Below, in pieces: positions 9,255-16,700 of a stretch of 64,000 nt of DNA (the first letter of the stretch is position 1; the number at the start of each line of letters is the position of its first letter). The notes under the pieces were generated by a model. That model did no database searches and was not told the DNA's origin. It was given only the letters and a program-made list of their open reading frames with translations. Source of the stretch: Arthrobacter sp. fls2-241-R2A-200 (GTDB taxonomy: Bacteria; Actinomycetota; Actinomycetes; Actinomycetales; Micrococcaceae); the NCBI RefSeq assembly GCF_030209745.1, contig NZ_JARVRJ010000002.1, forward strand, positions 145,097-209,096, read 5' to 3'. The translations under genes were made by a program, and so were the position numbers.

Positions 9255-9458
9255 ATGCACAAACTACCAGCCTCCTACCAGAACTACTTGGATGCACAGA
9301 CGCAGCACGTGGTAGATGCCATTCGCCCTGTCCTGCTGCAATCAGCCGCGGACCAAAGGCACGGCGTCCGCATCATCTTCAACACCGGTTCCACCGGGCA
9401 CCAAGCGCACTTGGACGATTCGATTCCTTACGGCGAAATTATCGAGGATATCGACTGA
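9255..9458 (+). CDS. small conserved-looking protein of unknown function
   Basis: I do not recognise this 67-residue protein. It is soluble and acidic towards the C-terminus. Its core (VRIIFNTGSTGHQAHLD and IPYGEIIEDID) looks constrained rather than random. The start is supported by a leaderless arrangement: TATTCT (9243-9248) then six bases then ATG. It is divergent from metF, and the shared upstream region carries the 9079-9102 palindrome, which suggests but does not prove a link with methionine or one-carbon metabolism. Its last 18 bases, including the stop codon, are duplicated just downstream. Confidence 0.6.
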   Translation: MHKLPASYQNYLDAQTQHVVDAIRPVLLQSAADQRHGVRIIFNTGSTGHQAHLDDSIPYGEIIEDID

Positions 9459-9476
9459 ATCGAGGATATCGACTGA
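9441..9476. repeat. 18-base tandem duplication spanning a stop codon
   Basis: ATCGAGGATATCGACTGA occurs twice in tandem (9441-9458, 9459-9476). The first copy is the 3' end of the small gene including its TGA. A third, degenerate GATATCGAC follows at 9484-9492. Confidence 0.92.
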
Positions 9477-9528
9477 CTAACGGCGATATCGACGACTAAT
9501 CCGCAGCCGAGCTACGTCCTCAGGCGGA

Positions 9529-10779
9529 TCAGCCTTCCAGTAAGAGCCGTTGCGCCCGGGGAGCAAGCGCGTCTTCGAGCACGAGGCAGGCAGCCCCGAC
9601 AGCGCCCACGTCCTCCCCCACGCCTGTTCCCACCACTTCCAAGCCGTGGATCATCCGAGCAGCGCTGTCCTTCTCCACCAGGGCCGGGACACGTTCCAGG
9701 AAGTAGGGGGCCATCCGCGCCCAGAAAGGTCCTCCGAACACGACACGTTCAACGTCAAGGGTGTTGGTCACCGCCGATACTGCGCGGGCAACGAGGGTGG
9801 CCGACCTGTCCAGAATCGCAATCGCTTGCTCGTCGCCGTCGTCGGCCTTATCGCACAACTCTGCGTAGCGTTCCTGGACCTCAGGGCCGTCGGCGTCCGC
9901 GCGGTGCCCGGCCAACACGCCGGCGGCCTCAGCCTCGGCCACCAGCACTTGGGGAATACAGGACGATTTCACGCAACCGCGGAGCCCGCAGTCACAAGGT
10001 GGCCCATCAGGATCCACCATGATGTGGCCGATCTCGCCCGCGTTGCCTGAGGTGCCGCGAACAACCTCATCGTTGAGAACAATGCCGCAACCGATGCCCG
10101 TACCCATATACATGAAGACAAAGCTGCCGGCACCGCTGGCACCACCGGCCCACGTCTCCGCCACGGCCGCACTGGTGACATCCTTGTCCACCACGGTCTC
10201 CAAGCCGGTTGCTTGCTGAAGAGCCTCACGAATACGGACCCGGTTCCACCGCGTCAGAAGTGGAGGCTCCACCACAGAGCCTTCCTTAAGATCGATAGGG
10301 CCCGGCACAGCCACTCCCAGCCCCGCGATCTTTGCCGCGTCCACGCCCGAGTCATCAATGAGCGCGGTGATCTGTTCAGCGATCGTGGTGATGACCGCGG
10401 CCGGATCTCCACCCGGGGTGGCCATGCGGCTATGCCGGACCACGGCCCCCACAAGGTCCAGGACAACGAAGGTAATGACAGCAGGGTCCAAGTGCACACC
10501 GACGGCGTACATTCCGCCCGGGTTGAGTTGAAGGATGGTCCGCGGCTTGCCCGGGCCAGAACCTTCCTTGCCCGCCTCAAGGATGAGGTGCTGATCCAGA
10601 AGGCGCCGCGAGATGTTGGATATGGTCTGCGGAGAAAGCCCCACCACTTGGGCCAGTTCGACACGGCTTAACCCGCCGGGCGAGCGGCGGATGGCTTCCA
10701 AAATGACGGTGAGGTTGAAGTCCCCCATCCGGGGAAGATTGGTTCCGCGCCTCGGGGTTGGCTGCCGGATCTCAGTCAC
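9529..10779 (-). CDS. ROK-family transcriptional repressor
   Basis: A 416-residue NagC/XylR-type regulator: winged helix-turn-helix at about 20-75 (SRVELAQVVGLSPQTISNISRRL), then a sugar-kinase-like ROK domain. The zinc motif CxCGxxGC is present as Cys262, Cys264, Cys269 with His252 in GEIGH, but the usual following Glu is replaced (GCVKSSC). Such proteins normally sense a sugar or sugar phosphate and control transport or catabolic genes, but no sugar genes lie nearby. The start is GTG with GAGAGG seven bases upstream. Confidence 0.9.
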   Translation of the reverse strand: MTEIRQPTPRRGTNLPRMGDFNLTVILEAIRRSPGGLSRVELAQVVGLSPQTISNISRRLLDQHLILEAGKEGSGPGKPRTILQLNPGGMYAVGVHLDPAVITFVVLDLVGAVVRHSRMATPGGDPAAVITTIAEQITALIDDSGVDAAKIAGLGVAVPGPIDLKEGSVVEPPLLTRWNRVRIREALQQATGLETVVDKDVTSAAVAETWAGGASGAGSFVFMYMGTGIGCGIVLNDEVVRGTSGNAGEIGHIMVDPDGPPCDCGLRGCVKSSCIPQVLVAEAEAAGVLAGHRADADGPEVQERYAELCDKADDGDEQAIAILDRSATLVARAVSAVTNTLDVERVVFGGPFWARMAPYFLERVPALVEKDSAARMIHGLEVVGTGVGEDVGAVGAACLVLEDALAPRAQRLLLEG

Positions 10780-10814
10780 TGATACCTCTCGTCATGCGGA
10801 GAAAGTGGTCGGAA

Positions 10815-12056
10815 TTAAGTTCTGTCTGAATGGTACGGCACCCCCGCCGACGCGGGCACGGCCACACGCTGGCTCCGCGTTACCGTGAACTTTGGGTTCC
10901 GACCGATCTCGGTTGTGGGTCCAATCAGACGCTCAAGAGCAGCCCTGTACTGCAGGTGACTGTTGTACACCGTCCACAGTTCCCCTCCGGGGGCGAGGAC
11001 CCGGGCAGCCGCCTCGAACATTTTCACCGCAGCACCGGCATGGACTCCGGCGCCGATGTGGAACGGCGGGTTCAACAAGATGAGGTCGGCACTACCGGCG
11101 GCCAACTTTGACATAGCGTCGTCATGGACCACCTCGATCCGCTCCTGTAACCCATTGGCAGCGATGGTCTCCTTGGCCGAGGCAACCGCAGCGGCAGATT
11201 GGTCGGTCGCAATGACTCGGGCCGCTGGGTTCCGCCGCGAGTACATGGCAGCAAGGATGCCGGTCCCGCATCCCAAATCAACCGCCCGTGAAACCGGCGG
11301 CATCCGGTCCAAGAAGGTGAGCAGGTAGCGGGTCCCGATGTCGAGTCGAACACCGGAGAAGACGGCGCCGTGGGCTTTTACCGTGAGCCCGAGTTCCGGC
11401 AGAAAGGCAACTAGCGGGAACGGCGGCGTGCCTGCTGGCTGCTGCGGGTCACGTGCCAAGAGGATCCGCGACTTGTGGCGCGCGAGTTGCGGTTGGACCG
11501 TACCGAAGAAGCGTTCCAATACCGCGTTCATGCCCACAGACATGTGTTTGACCCGACCGCCTGCCAGAAGGACCGCGTCCGGGGCAGCGTAGCGGGCAAC
11601 GGCATCGACGATTTCCTCCAACTCCGCCAGTGACTTCGGCAGTTGCAGGAGGACCAACTGGGCGCCGTCGAGCAGTTCCCGTCCTAACTCGTGCGAGGTG
11701 AAACGTCCCTCCATGTCCATGGCCTTCGCGTTGCGCTGGAGGGCGAGGCGTCCGGTGTAGAGGTCTTGATGTACGCGGACATGCTCGACGCCGAGCCCGG
11801 ACAGGGCTCCGAGGGTCAAGGCTCCGTAGCGGTCACCAATGACCGCCGTCCTTGTTCCTGGACTGACGTAGTGAGAAGCCGCATCAAGCAGAAGCCGATC
11901 GGTGGCATCGTAGGCCATCAAGTTCTCGGCCTCGACATCGGGGCGCCTGCTGAGCGCGTTGAACAACTGCTCAAGCCCGGCGTCTGGATCCAATGCCGTC
12001 ACGATCTGTACTCGCTTTCTTTTCGACTCATCAGCTGCGTCACTACTCACATTCAT
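10815..12056 (-). CDS. RlmG/RsmC-like methyltransferase
   Basis: A 413-residue SAM-dependent methyltransferase with the two-domain layout of RlmG and RsmC, which methylate guanines of 23S or 16S rRNA: a degenerate N-terminal half (to about 200) and a catalytic C-terminal half with SAM motif VDLGCGTG (259-266) and the N-methylation motif NPPFH (329-333). The exact target base cannot be assigned. The ATG at 12056 was chosen because residues upstream look non-homologous; its ribosome site is weak. It is divergent from a cupin gene. Confidence 0.85.
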   Translation of the reverse strand: MNVSSDAADESKRKRVQIVTALDPDAGLEQLFNALSRRPDVEAENLMAYDATDRLLLDAASHYVSPGTRTAVIGDRYGALTLGALSGLGVEHVRVHQDLYTGRLALQRNAKAMDMEGRFTSHELGRELLDGAQLVLLQLPKSLAELEEIVDAVARYAAPDAVLLAGGRVKHMSVGMNAVLERFFGTVQPQLARHKSRILLARDPQQPAGTPPFPLVAFLPELGLTVKAHGAVFSGVRLDIGTRYLLTFLDRMPPVSRAVDLGCGTGILAAMYSRRNPAARVIATDQSAAAVASAKETIAANGLQERIEVVHDDAMSKLAAGSADLILLNPPFHIGAGVHAGAAVKMFEAAARVLAPGGELWTVYNSHLQYRAALERLIGPTTEIGRNPKFTVTRSQRVAVPASAGVPYHSDRT

Positions 12057-12235
12057 GCTGGTCTCGACTTCGTCGCGACGAAGGAGGAACCTTGGGGTGC
12101 GTGGATAAAACACCTGCTGGCAAACGGACGACCCAACAGTCGGCGGCAGCAGCAGGCACAGGCCGCGGCGGACCCATGGAGCCAGGCGCCGGGACCGGAA
12201 GAGATTCGGCTCCCTCCCCCATTTGCGAGCAAGTC

Positions 12236-12613
12236 ATGAGTGTCAATGTTGTCACGAACCTTCAAGTAAAGTCCCTCAACTCACCCGACGAATCCAGGCA
12301 TCAGGAGAAGACCACCGTGGACGTCGTCAAAATCAACGATTACACACTCGGCCGTTTGACCTTCGAACCGGGCTGGACCTGGGCAAGCTGTCTCGGCCCT
12401 GTGGTTGGAACGGACACCTGCCAGTTGAGCCACGTCGGTTTCTGCGTGTCCGGAAACCTTGAAGTGGAAACGAACGACGGCGGAAAGATCAGTATTTCGT
12501 CCGGGGATTCCTACACAATTCCACCAGGCCACCTGGCCAAAGTGGTCGGGGACCAACCGTTCCAAGGAATCGAGTTCGTCAGCGCTGCCGAGTTCAGCCA
12601 GTCGCTGGCGTAA
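12236..12613 (+). CDS. cupin-domain protein
   Basis: A 125-residue single-domain cupin. The barrel covers about residues 35-118, with the strands SHVGFCVSGNLEVE and SGDSYTIPPGHLAKVVG corresponding to cupin motifs 1 and 2; of the usual metal histidines only some are present. Function unknown: such small cupins range from isomerases to sensors. Start ATG 12236 has a weak upstream site. A strong terminator follows, shared with the convergent tRNA-Ala gene. Confidence 0.8.
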   Translation: MSVNVVTNLQVKSLNSPDESRHQEKTTVDVVKINDYTLGRLTFEPGWTWASCLGPVVGTDTCQLSHVGFCVSGNLEVETNDGGKISISSGDSYTIPPGHLAKVVGDQPFQGIEFVSAAEFSQSLA

Positions 12614-12643
12614 GTGTTCACGCCCGTCCAGGGCCGAACGTGA

Positions 12644-12672
12644 AAAGACCCCGCTCTACGAGCGGGGTCTTT
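12644..12672. terminator. terminator shared by cupin gene and tRNA-Ala
   Basis: Perfect stem (12647-12656 with 12660-12669, extended by flanking A/T pairs to 13 bp), 3-base loop, flanked by AAAA and TTT, so it can work in both directions. Confidence 0.9.
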
Positions 12673-12681
12673 CTTCCGAAG

Positions 12682-12754
12682 TGGAGCTGAGGGGACTCGA
12701 ACCCCTGACCCCCTGCATGCCATGCAGGTGCGCTACCAGCTGCGCCACAGCCCC
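12682..12754 (-). tRNA. tRNA-Ala (GGC)
   Basis: All four arms fold: acceptor GGGGCTG/CAGCTCC (one G-U pair), anticodon stem CCTGC/GCAGG with loop ATGGCAT (anticodon GGC) and T-loop TTCGAGT. No CCA is encoded. It is identical over all 73 bases to the copy at 13769-13841. Confidence 0.98.
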
Positions 12755-12973
12755 GGATGTGTTTAATTCGGTAGGTGAACATCCCTTCCCGCCGAAGCAA
12801 CTCGTCAATACTAACCACAATGGCGCGATTAGCGAAATCGCGGGACGCGAGTCCCCAACGGCCGAGGTGCGCTGGATTTCTCCACCGCACCTCCCCCAAG
12901 CGGCCGCCTCGGACCGGCAGCAAACTTCAGCTGCAGGTCTGCCCAAATTCTATGAGCTGACAGCCATAAAACA

Positions 12974-12991
12974 AAACCGTTCAGTTGGTTT
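12974..12991. promoter_or_regulatory. ARE-like inverted repeat upstream of the TetR gene
   Basis: In the 335 bases between tRNA-Ala and the TetR gene, AAACC-8 bases-GGTTT forms an inverted repeat whose arms match the core of autoregulatory elements bound by gamma-butyrolactone receptors (family knowledge). It lies about 98 bases before the TetR start, a plausible autoregulation site. The remainder of the interval shows only the promoter region of the upstream tRNA. Confidence 0.4.
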
Positions 12992-13089
12992 CCGGCGGAG
13001 CGGGCAGGTGGGTGGTGGTAGCGTTGTGGAGTCTCGACGGCGGCCCAGCGTGCGCCAGCCGTGCATTACCTGAGAGGTTCCCTGCCCCC

Positions 13090-13674
13090 ATGCAGCAGCG
13101 TGCGAAAGATACCCGTCTTGCCGTCATAGAAGGTGCCGCGAATGTCTTCGCGGACGTGGGGTACGGCACCGCCAGCATGGCCGACATTACCCAGCGCGCC
13201 CAAGTGACCAAGGGCGCGCTGTATTTCCACTTCACGTCAAAGCGAGAATTGGCTTTGGCGGTCATAGAGGAACAGCACGCGATTGTCCTGGCAGCGGGAG
13301 CGGCAATTGTTGGCTCGGAAGCTCCTGCCTTGGACAAAATCATCCAACTCTGCAGGATGTTTGGCCTTCAACTGCTCGATGAGCCGATCGTCCGTGGCGG
13401 GATCCGCCTGACCTTTGAAGCGGCTTCCTTCCAAGCCGACATCTCGGGGCCCTACGAGGATTGGATAGCAACAGTTGCCGGGCTCCTCGCTCAGGCGCAG
13501 GCGGAGGGCGACATCAAGCCTGAGTTGGACGCTGCAGCGTTCTCCCGCTACCTGATCGCGTGCTTTACGGGCGTGCAGATGGTGTCGGATGTACTAACCG
13601 GGCGGGCCGACGTTCTCTTGAGGATCGAACAGATGTGGGAGTTCATGCTGCCGGCATTGGTGCCGGGACCTTAG
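13090..13674 (+). CDS. ArpA/ScbR-like TetR-family regulator
   Basis: A 194-residue TetR protein. Its helix-turn-helix region (about 8-55) reads ANVFADVGYGTASMADI then VTKGALYFHFTSKRELALAV, close to gamma-butyrolactone receptors of the ArpA/ScbR type from Streptomyces. No butyrolactone synthase (AfsA type) gene lies in the window, so it could be an orphan receptor. The ATG at 13090 has AGAGG 13 bases upstream, rather far. The gene sits alone between two identical tRNA-Ala genes. Confidence 0.88.
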   Translation: MQQRAKDTRLAVIEGAANVFADVGYGTASMADITQRAQVTKGALYFHFTSKRELALAVIEEQHAIVLAAGAAIVGSEAPALDKIIQLCRMFGLQLLDEPIVRGGIRLTFEAASFQADISGPYEDWIATVAGLLAQAQAEGDIKPELDAAAFSRYLIACFTGVQMVSDVLTGRADVLLRIEQMWEFMLPALVPGP

Positions 13675-13768
13675 GCACCGGCCTTGGGACTTCCACAGAT
13701 TTAGCCGGATACGGCGAGAGGCCCCGGTCTTCACCGCGTAAGCGGATGAAAACCAAGGCCTCCTATGG

Positions 13769-13841
13769 TGGAGCTGAGGGGACTCGAACCCCTGACCCCC
13801 TGCATGCCATGCAGGTGCGCTACCAGCTGCGCCACAGCCCC
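13769..13841 (-). tRNA. tRNA-Ala (GGC), second copy
   Basis: Identical in sequence to 12682-12754. An imperfect hairpin (13718-13762, arms GAGGCC/GGCCTC) lies just downstream on the minus strand and may help termination or processing. Confidence 0.98.
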
Positions 13842-13954
13842 ATATTCTCGCCGCTCCGCGCCAGGTTTTCCAACCCTCGGCGCCGAAGCAACTCAAATAT
13901 CTTAGAACAGCAGTTTCGAAAATTCCAAATCGGGAATATTCGGTCCAGGTCCCC

Positions 13955-14359
13955 TTAGTGCTCCGCGTCCTCCGCACTGACTGCCTTGGCTGAGGCGTCG
14001 TCCCCCAATTCAAGATCCACCACGGGGCAGTCCTTCCAGAGACGCTCAAGCGCGTAGAACACTCGGTCCTCAGCGTGCTGGACGTGAATCACGATGTCCG
14101 CATAATCCAAGAGAACCCAGCGGCCCTCGGAACGTCCCTCACGCCGCACTGGACGCAGGTTCTGCTTCAGCAGTTCTTCTTCGATGCCGTCGACGATGGC
14201 GTTGACCTGGCGTTCCGTTGGAGCGGACGCAATCAGGAAGATATCTGTGAGTGCAAGGCGCTCACTGACATCAAGGGCGACAACGTCTTCGGCCAGTTTG
14301 TCGGCCGCAGCACGCGCTGCATGGCGAGCGAGGGTTATCGATTGTTCATGTGCAGACAC
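13955..14359 (-). CDS. rsfS: ribosome silencing factor RsfS
   Basis: RsfS binds ribosomal protein L14 and blocks subunit joining when nutrients are short. The 134-residue protein carries the DUF143 core: DVVALDVSERLALTDIFLIASAPTERQVNAIVDGIEE and, later, RWVLLDYADIVIHV. The start is GTG with AAGGAG six bases upstream. Its position in the nadD-rsfS neighbourhood is typical of bacteria. Confidence 0.96.
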   Translation of the reverse strand: MSAHEQSITLARHAARAAADKLAEDVVALDVSERLALTDIFLIASAPTERQVNAIVDGIEEELLKQNLRPVRREGRSEGRWVLLDYADIVIHVQHAEDRVFYALERLWKDCPVVDLELGDDASAKAVSAEDAEH

Positions 14360-14436
14360 TGAAACTCCTTGTTGTGGCCGGTGGCCTTTGAATGGCGTGA
14401 GCCGCTTTGCAGCGGTAGTGATGTACAGGGCTTAAT

Positions 14437-14480
14437 GGTGTTCTAAAGCGGTGATGATGTTCTGAAGCGGTAACGGTGTT
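14437..14480. repeat. 19-base imperfect tandem repeat at a stop codon
   Basis: Two copies of a 19-base unit (14437-14455, 14456-14474; differences at a few positions) plus the first seven bases of a third, ending on the stop codon of the gene at 14479. Confidence 0.8.
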
Positions 14481-15696
14481 AGCCGCCGGCGATCATGATG
14501 ACGCCCACGATCAGGGCCACAACGCCGAGCGCCAGGACACCAAACTGCAACAGCCTCGCTCGCTGGGCGCGGGCCAAGCCGGCAGTGTTTGCATCCAAGG
14601 GATCCAGGCCATATGCCGTGTTCGCGGGGACGGGCGGCCGTTCCTTTTCCTCGGCCGGCTCCGAAACCTGAGGGCGATTTCGGGCACTTCTCGCTACCGC
14701 TTCGGCACGTGCCAGAACACCGGAACGTCCACGGGTACTGCGTTGCTTGGATGCCTTGGCTTGATCCACCTTGGGGGAAGCCGAGGTGACCAAGGGGACG
14801 AAGGTGGTGCTGGGGCGCTTCATCACGGGCCGCTCGACACCCGGGACCTTGACGAACTCCAACGGGGTCACCATGGCCAGGTTGTTGGCTGTCGATGGGC
14901 CGGAAGTCACTTGGCTGCCCGTGGGAGTCGCGGTCTTTGCGGGCTGTGACTTGCCGGGCTGCGACTCGTTGGCTTGTGTTTCGACTGCTTGGGTGGCGGG
15001 CTCGGGGGTTGCTTTGCCCGCCTGAGTTTGCTCGGCAAGCTTTTGCTTGGCGGCCGCGCGCTTGTTCAGCACCGCAGCCCGCTCCGCCAAGGCAATCTGT
15101 TCGGCCAATACCGCAGGATCCACCGCGAGAGGATCCTGCTCGGCAATGTGCTCCAACTTGGCCGTCTGGTTCTGGACCTGGGCAGCAATCAACTCCCGGA
15201 CGGCCAAGGCCTGCTCCACGGACATCTCCGATTCAGACGGAGCGCCCTTGGCTTTCTGAGTACCGGTCAGCGAGGCGTCGGCCGGTTGCTTTTCCGACGG
15301 CGGTTGCGCCGACCCCGCCGCTGGGCCCGGCATCGGAACGATCGGATGGGCGGAGGTTGCCACCTCCGCTTGAAGCTGTTGCAGCCTCAGTTGGCGGCGC
15401 GTAGGCGGACCGCCGCCTGAGAGCTGTTCCTCTTTGCCCGCCAATTCCTTGATGGTGCGAAGGGTGGCACGATCACGGGCCCGGACCTGCGAGGAGCGCT
15501 CCTGCGCAGCAGCGCCGACAGCATCAACGGGCGCATCAGCCGCACGACGATTGCGTCCTTGGGCGCGGTCGTCGACGGCGGAACCCCGGCCTGCGTCCAA
15601 GCCCGTACTCGGGTTAGCCTGGGGCTCAGGTTGCTCTTCCCGGGCACGGCGAAGTTCGCGCCGACTGCGGATGGGTCGCTCTTCCTGGCTGTTCAT
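14479..15696 (-). CDS. low-complexity, C-terminally membrane-anchored protein
   Basis: I do not recognise a domain in this 405-residue protein. It starts with a basic/acidic stretch (EERPIRSRRELRRAREEQ), continues as a long Ala/Gln/Glu/Pro-rich region with likely coiled-coil (about 160-250), and ends in one hydrophobic helix (about 383-402, LLQFGVLALGVVALIVGVIMI). There is no signal peptide, so the body should lie in the cytoplasm. It lies eight bases after nadD and before rsfS, a slot often occupied by a LytR-type gene in other Actinobacteria. No strong ribosome site is visible before ATG 15696. Confidence 0.8.
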   Translation of the reverse strand: MNSQEERPIRSRRELRRAREEQPEPQANPSTGLDAGRGSAVDDRAQGRNRRAADAPVDAVGAAAQERSSQVRARDRATLRTIKELAGKEEQLSGGGPPTRRQLRLQQLQAEVATSAHPIVPMPGPAAGSAQPPSEKQPADASLTGTQKAKGAPSESEMSVEQALAVRELIAAQVQNQTAKLEHIAEQDPLAVDPAVLAEQIALAERAAVLNKRAAAKQKLAEQTQAGKATPEPATQAVETQANESQPGKSQPAKTATPTGSQVTSGPSTANNLAMVTPLEFVKVPGVERPVMKRPSTTFVPLVTSASPKVDQAKASKQRSTRGRSGVLARAEAVARSARNRPQVSEPAEEKERPPVPANTAYGLDPLDANTAGLARAQRARLLQFGVLALGVVALIVGVIMIAGG

Positions 15697-15704
15697 TTAG
15701 AAAC

Positions 15705-16382
15705 TCATTCAGTGCGTGCTTGGTCTTCTGGTCCGGACAATACCGCTGACAGTTCTCCCGAATGGGGGCCATCCGCGTACAAGCCGTACTTCGCGATGTA
15801 CTGGACCACCCCGTCCGGCACAAGGTACCAGACTGGATTGCCCGCCCCTACACGAATGCGGCAATCGGTGGAAGAGATAGCCATGGCAGGGACCTCGAGC
15901 AAGCTGACGTCATCAGTCCTCCCGAGGTCGTTCAATTCATGCCCAGGCCGGGTTACCCCCACAAAGTGGGCCAAGGACCACAGCTCGTCAACGTCTTTCC
16001 ATGACAGGATCTGAGCCAAGGCATCAGCGCCGGTGATGAAGAACAGATCGGCGTCCGGCCGCAGCTGGCGCAGGTCCCGGAGTGTGTCAATGGTGAAGGT
16101 CGGGCCCGGACGATCGACGTCTACCCGGCTCACCGTGAAACGGGGATTCGAGGCGGTGGCGATGACCGTCATCAAGTAACGGTGCTCTGGCTCGCTGACA
16201 AGCTTGTGAGACTTTTGCCACGGCTGGCCAGTGGGCACGAAAACCACTTCATCGAGGTCAAACTTGGCTGCAACTTCACTTGCAGCCACGAGGTGGCCGT
16301 GATGGATGGGATCAAACGTTCCACCCATCACGCCCAGCCGAAGCCTGGGCCCCGACTCCGCGCGCGGTGTTGCGGCGATAAT
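15705..16382 (-). CDS. nadD: nicotinate-nucleotide adenylyltransferase
   Basis: NadD adenylates nicotinate mononucleotide in NAD synthesis. The nucleotidyltransferase motif [10 protein letters not shown] opens the protein and the ISSTDCR segment (ISxTxxR motif) lies near the C-terminus. The start is unclear: the open frame reaches back to 16487 but overlaps the preceding membrane-protein gene. The best ribosome site, AAGGG, sits eight bases before an ATT codon at 16382 that overlaps no gene, so I end the gene there. A GTG at 16331 would cut into the first strand. Family identity is certain; only the start is not. Confidence 0.9.
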   Translation of the reverse strand: MIAATPRAESGPRLRLGVMGGTFDPIHHGHLVAASEVAAKFDLDEVVFVPTGQPWQKSHKLVSEPEHRYLMTVIATASNPRFTVSRVDVDRPGPTFTIDTLRDLRQLRPDADLFFITGADALAQILSWKDVDELWSLAHFVGVTRPGHELNDLGRTDDVSLLEVPAMAISSTDCRIRVGAGNPVWYLVPDGVVQYIAKYGLYADGPHSGELSAVLSGPEDQARTE

Positions 16383-16383
16383 T

Positions 16384-16617
16384 TCAGTGGCCCTTGTGGG
16401 TGTGCTTGTTGGGGTGCTGGCGATGCGGATCGGAGTGCTCTTCCACAGCATCGTGGCGGTTGCCCAGGTTGGTATAGGAAAGGGCAACGAACATCAAAAC
16501 CAAAAAGATTGCGAACATCGAAACGCCAAAGACCCACGGCTCGGCCCAGAGGGGGGCGGGTTGCTCATGGGCGGTCTCCGCCTGCGCAATGGACGTGGCG
16601 ATCTGCTGAAACAGCAT
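16384..16617 (-). CDS. small single-span membrane protein
   Basis: A 77-residue protein with one central transmembrane helix (about 28-48, [20 protein letters not shown]) and a His-rich C-terminus ending [10 protein letters not shown]. Function unknown. The ATG at 16617 has AGGGGAG upstream. It stops one base before the proposed ATT start of nadD, so the two are probably translationally coupled. The histidine-rich tail could bind metal, but that is inference only. Confidence 0.8.
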   Translation of the reverse strand: MLFQQIATSIAQAETAHEQPAPLWAEPWVFGVSMFAIFLVLMFVALSYTNLGNRHDAVEEHSDPHRQHPNKHTHKGH

Positions 16618-16646
16618 CTTCTCCCCTAGTTGGTTATCAATGGTGT

Positions 16647-16672
16647 ACGACGGCGGAACCTCCCGCCGTCGT
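16647..16672. terminator. hairpin between proA and the small membrane protein gene
   Basis: ACGACGGCGG (16647-16656) pairs with CCGCCGTCGT (16663-16672) over a 6-base loop. It follows proA on the minus strand. The arm sequence is nearly the same as in the hairpin at 475-506. Confidence 0.65.
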
Positions 16673-16700
16673 CTGGCTTAACTTCTATGTTACCGCGTCA

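Noticed and set aside
13718..13762. Hairpin after the second tRNA-Ala as a rho-independent terminator
   Set aside because: The stem is imperfect and no T-run follows on the minus strand. Mentioned only in the tRNA entry.
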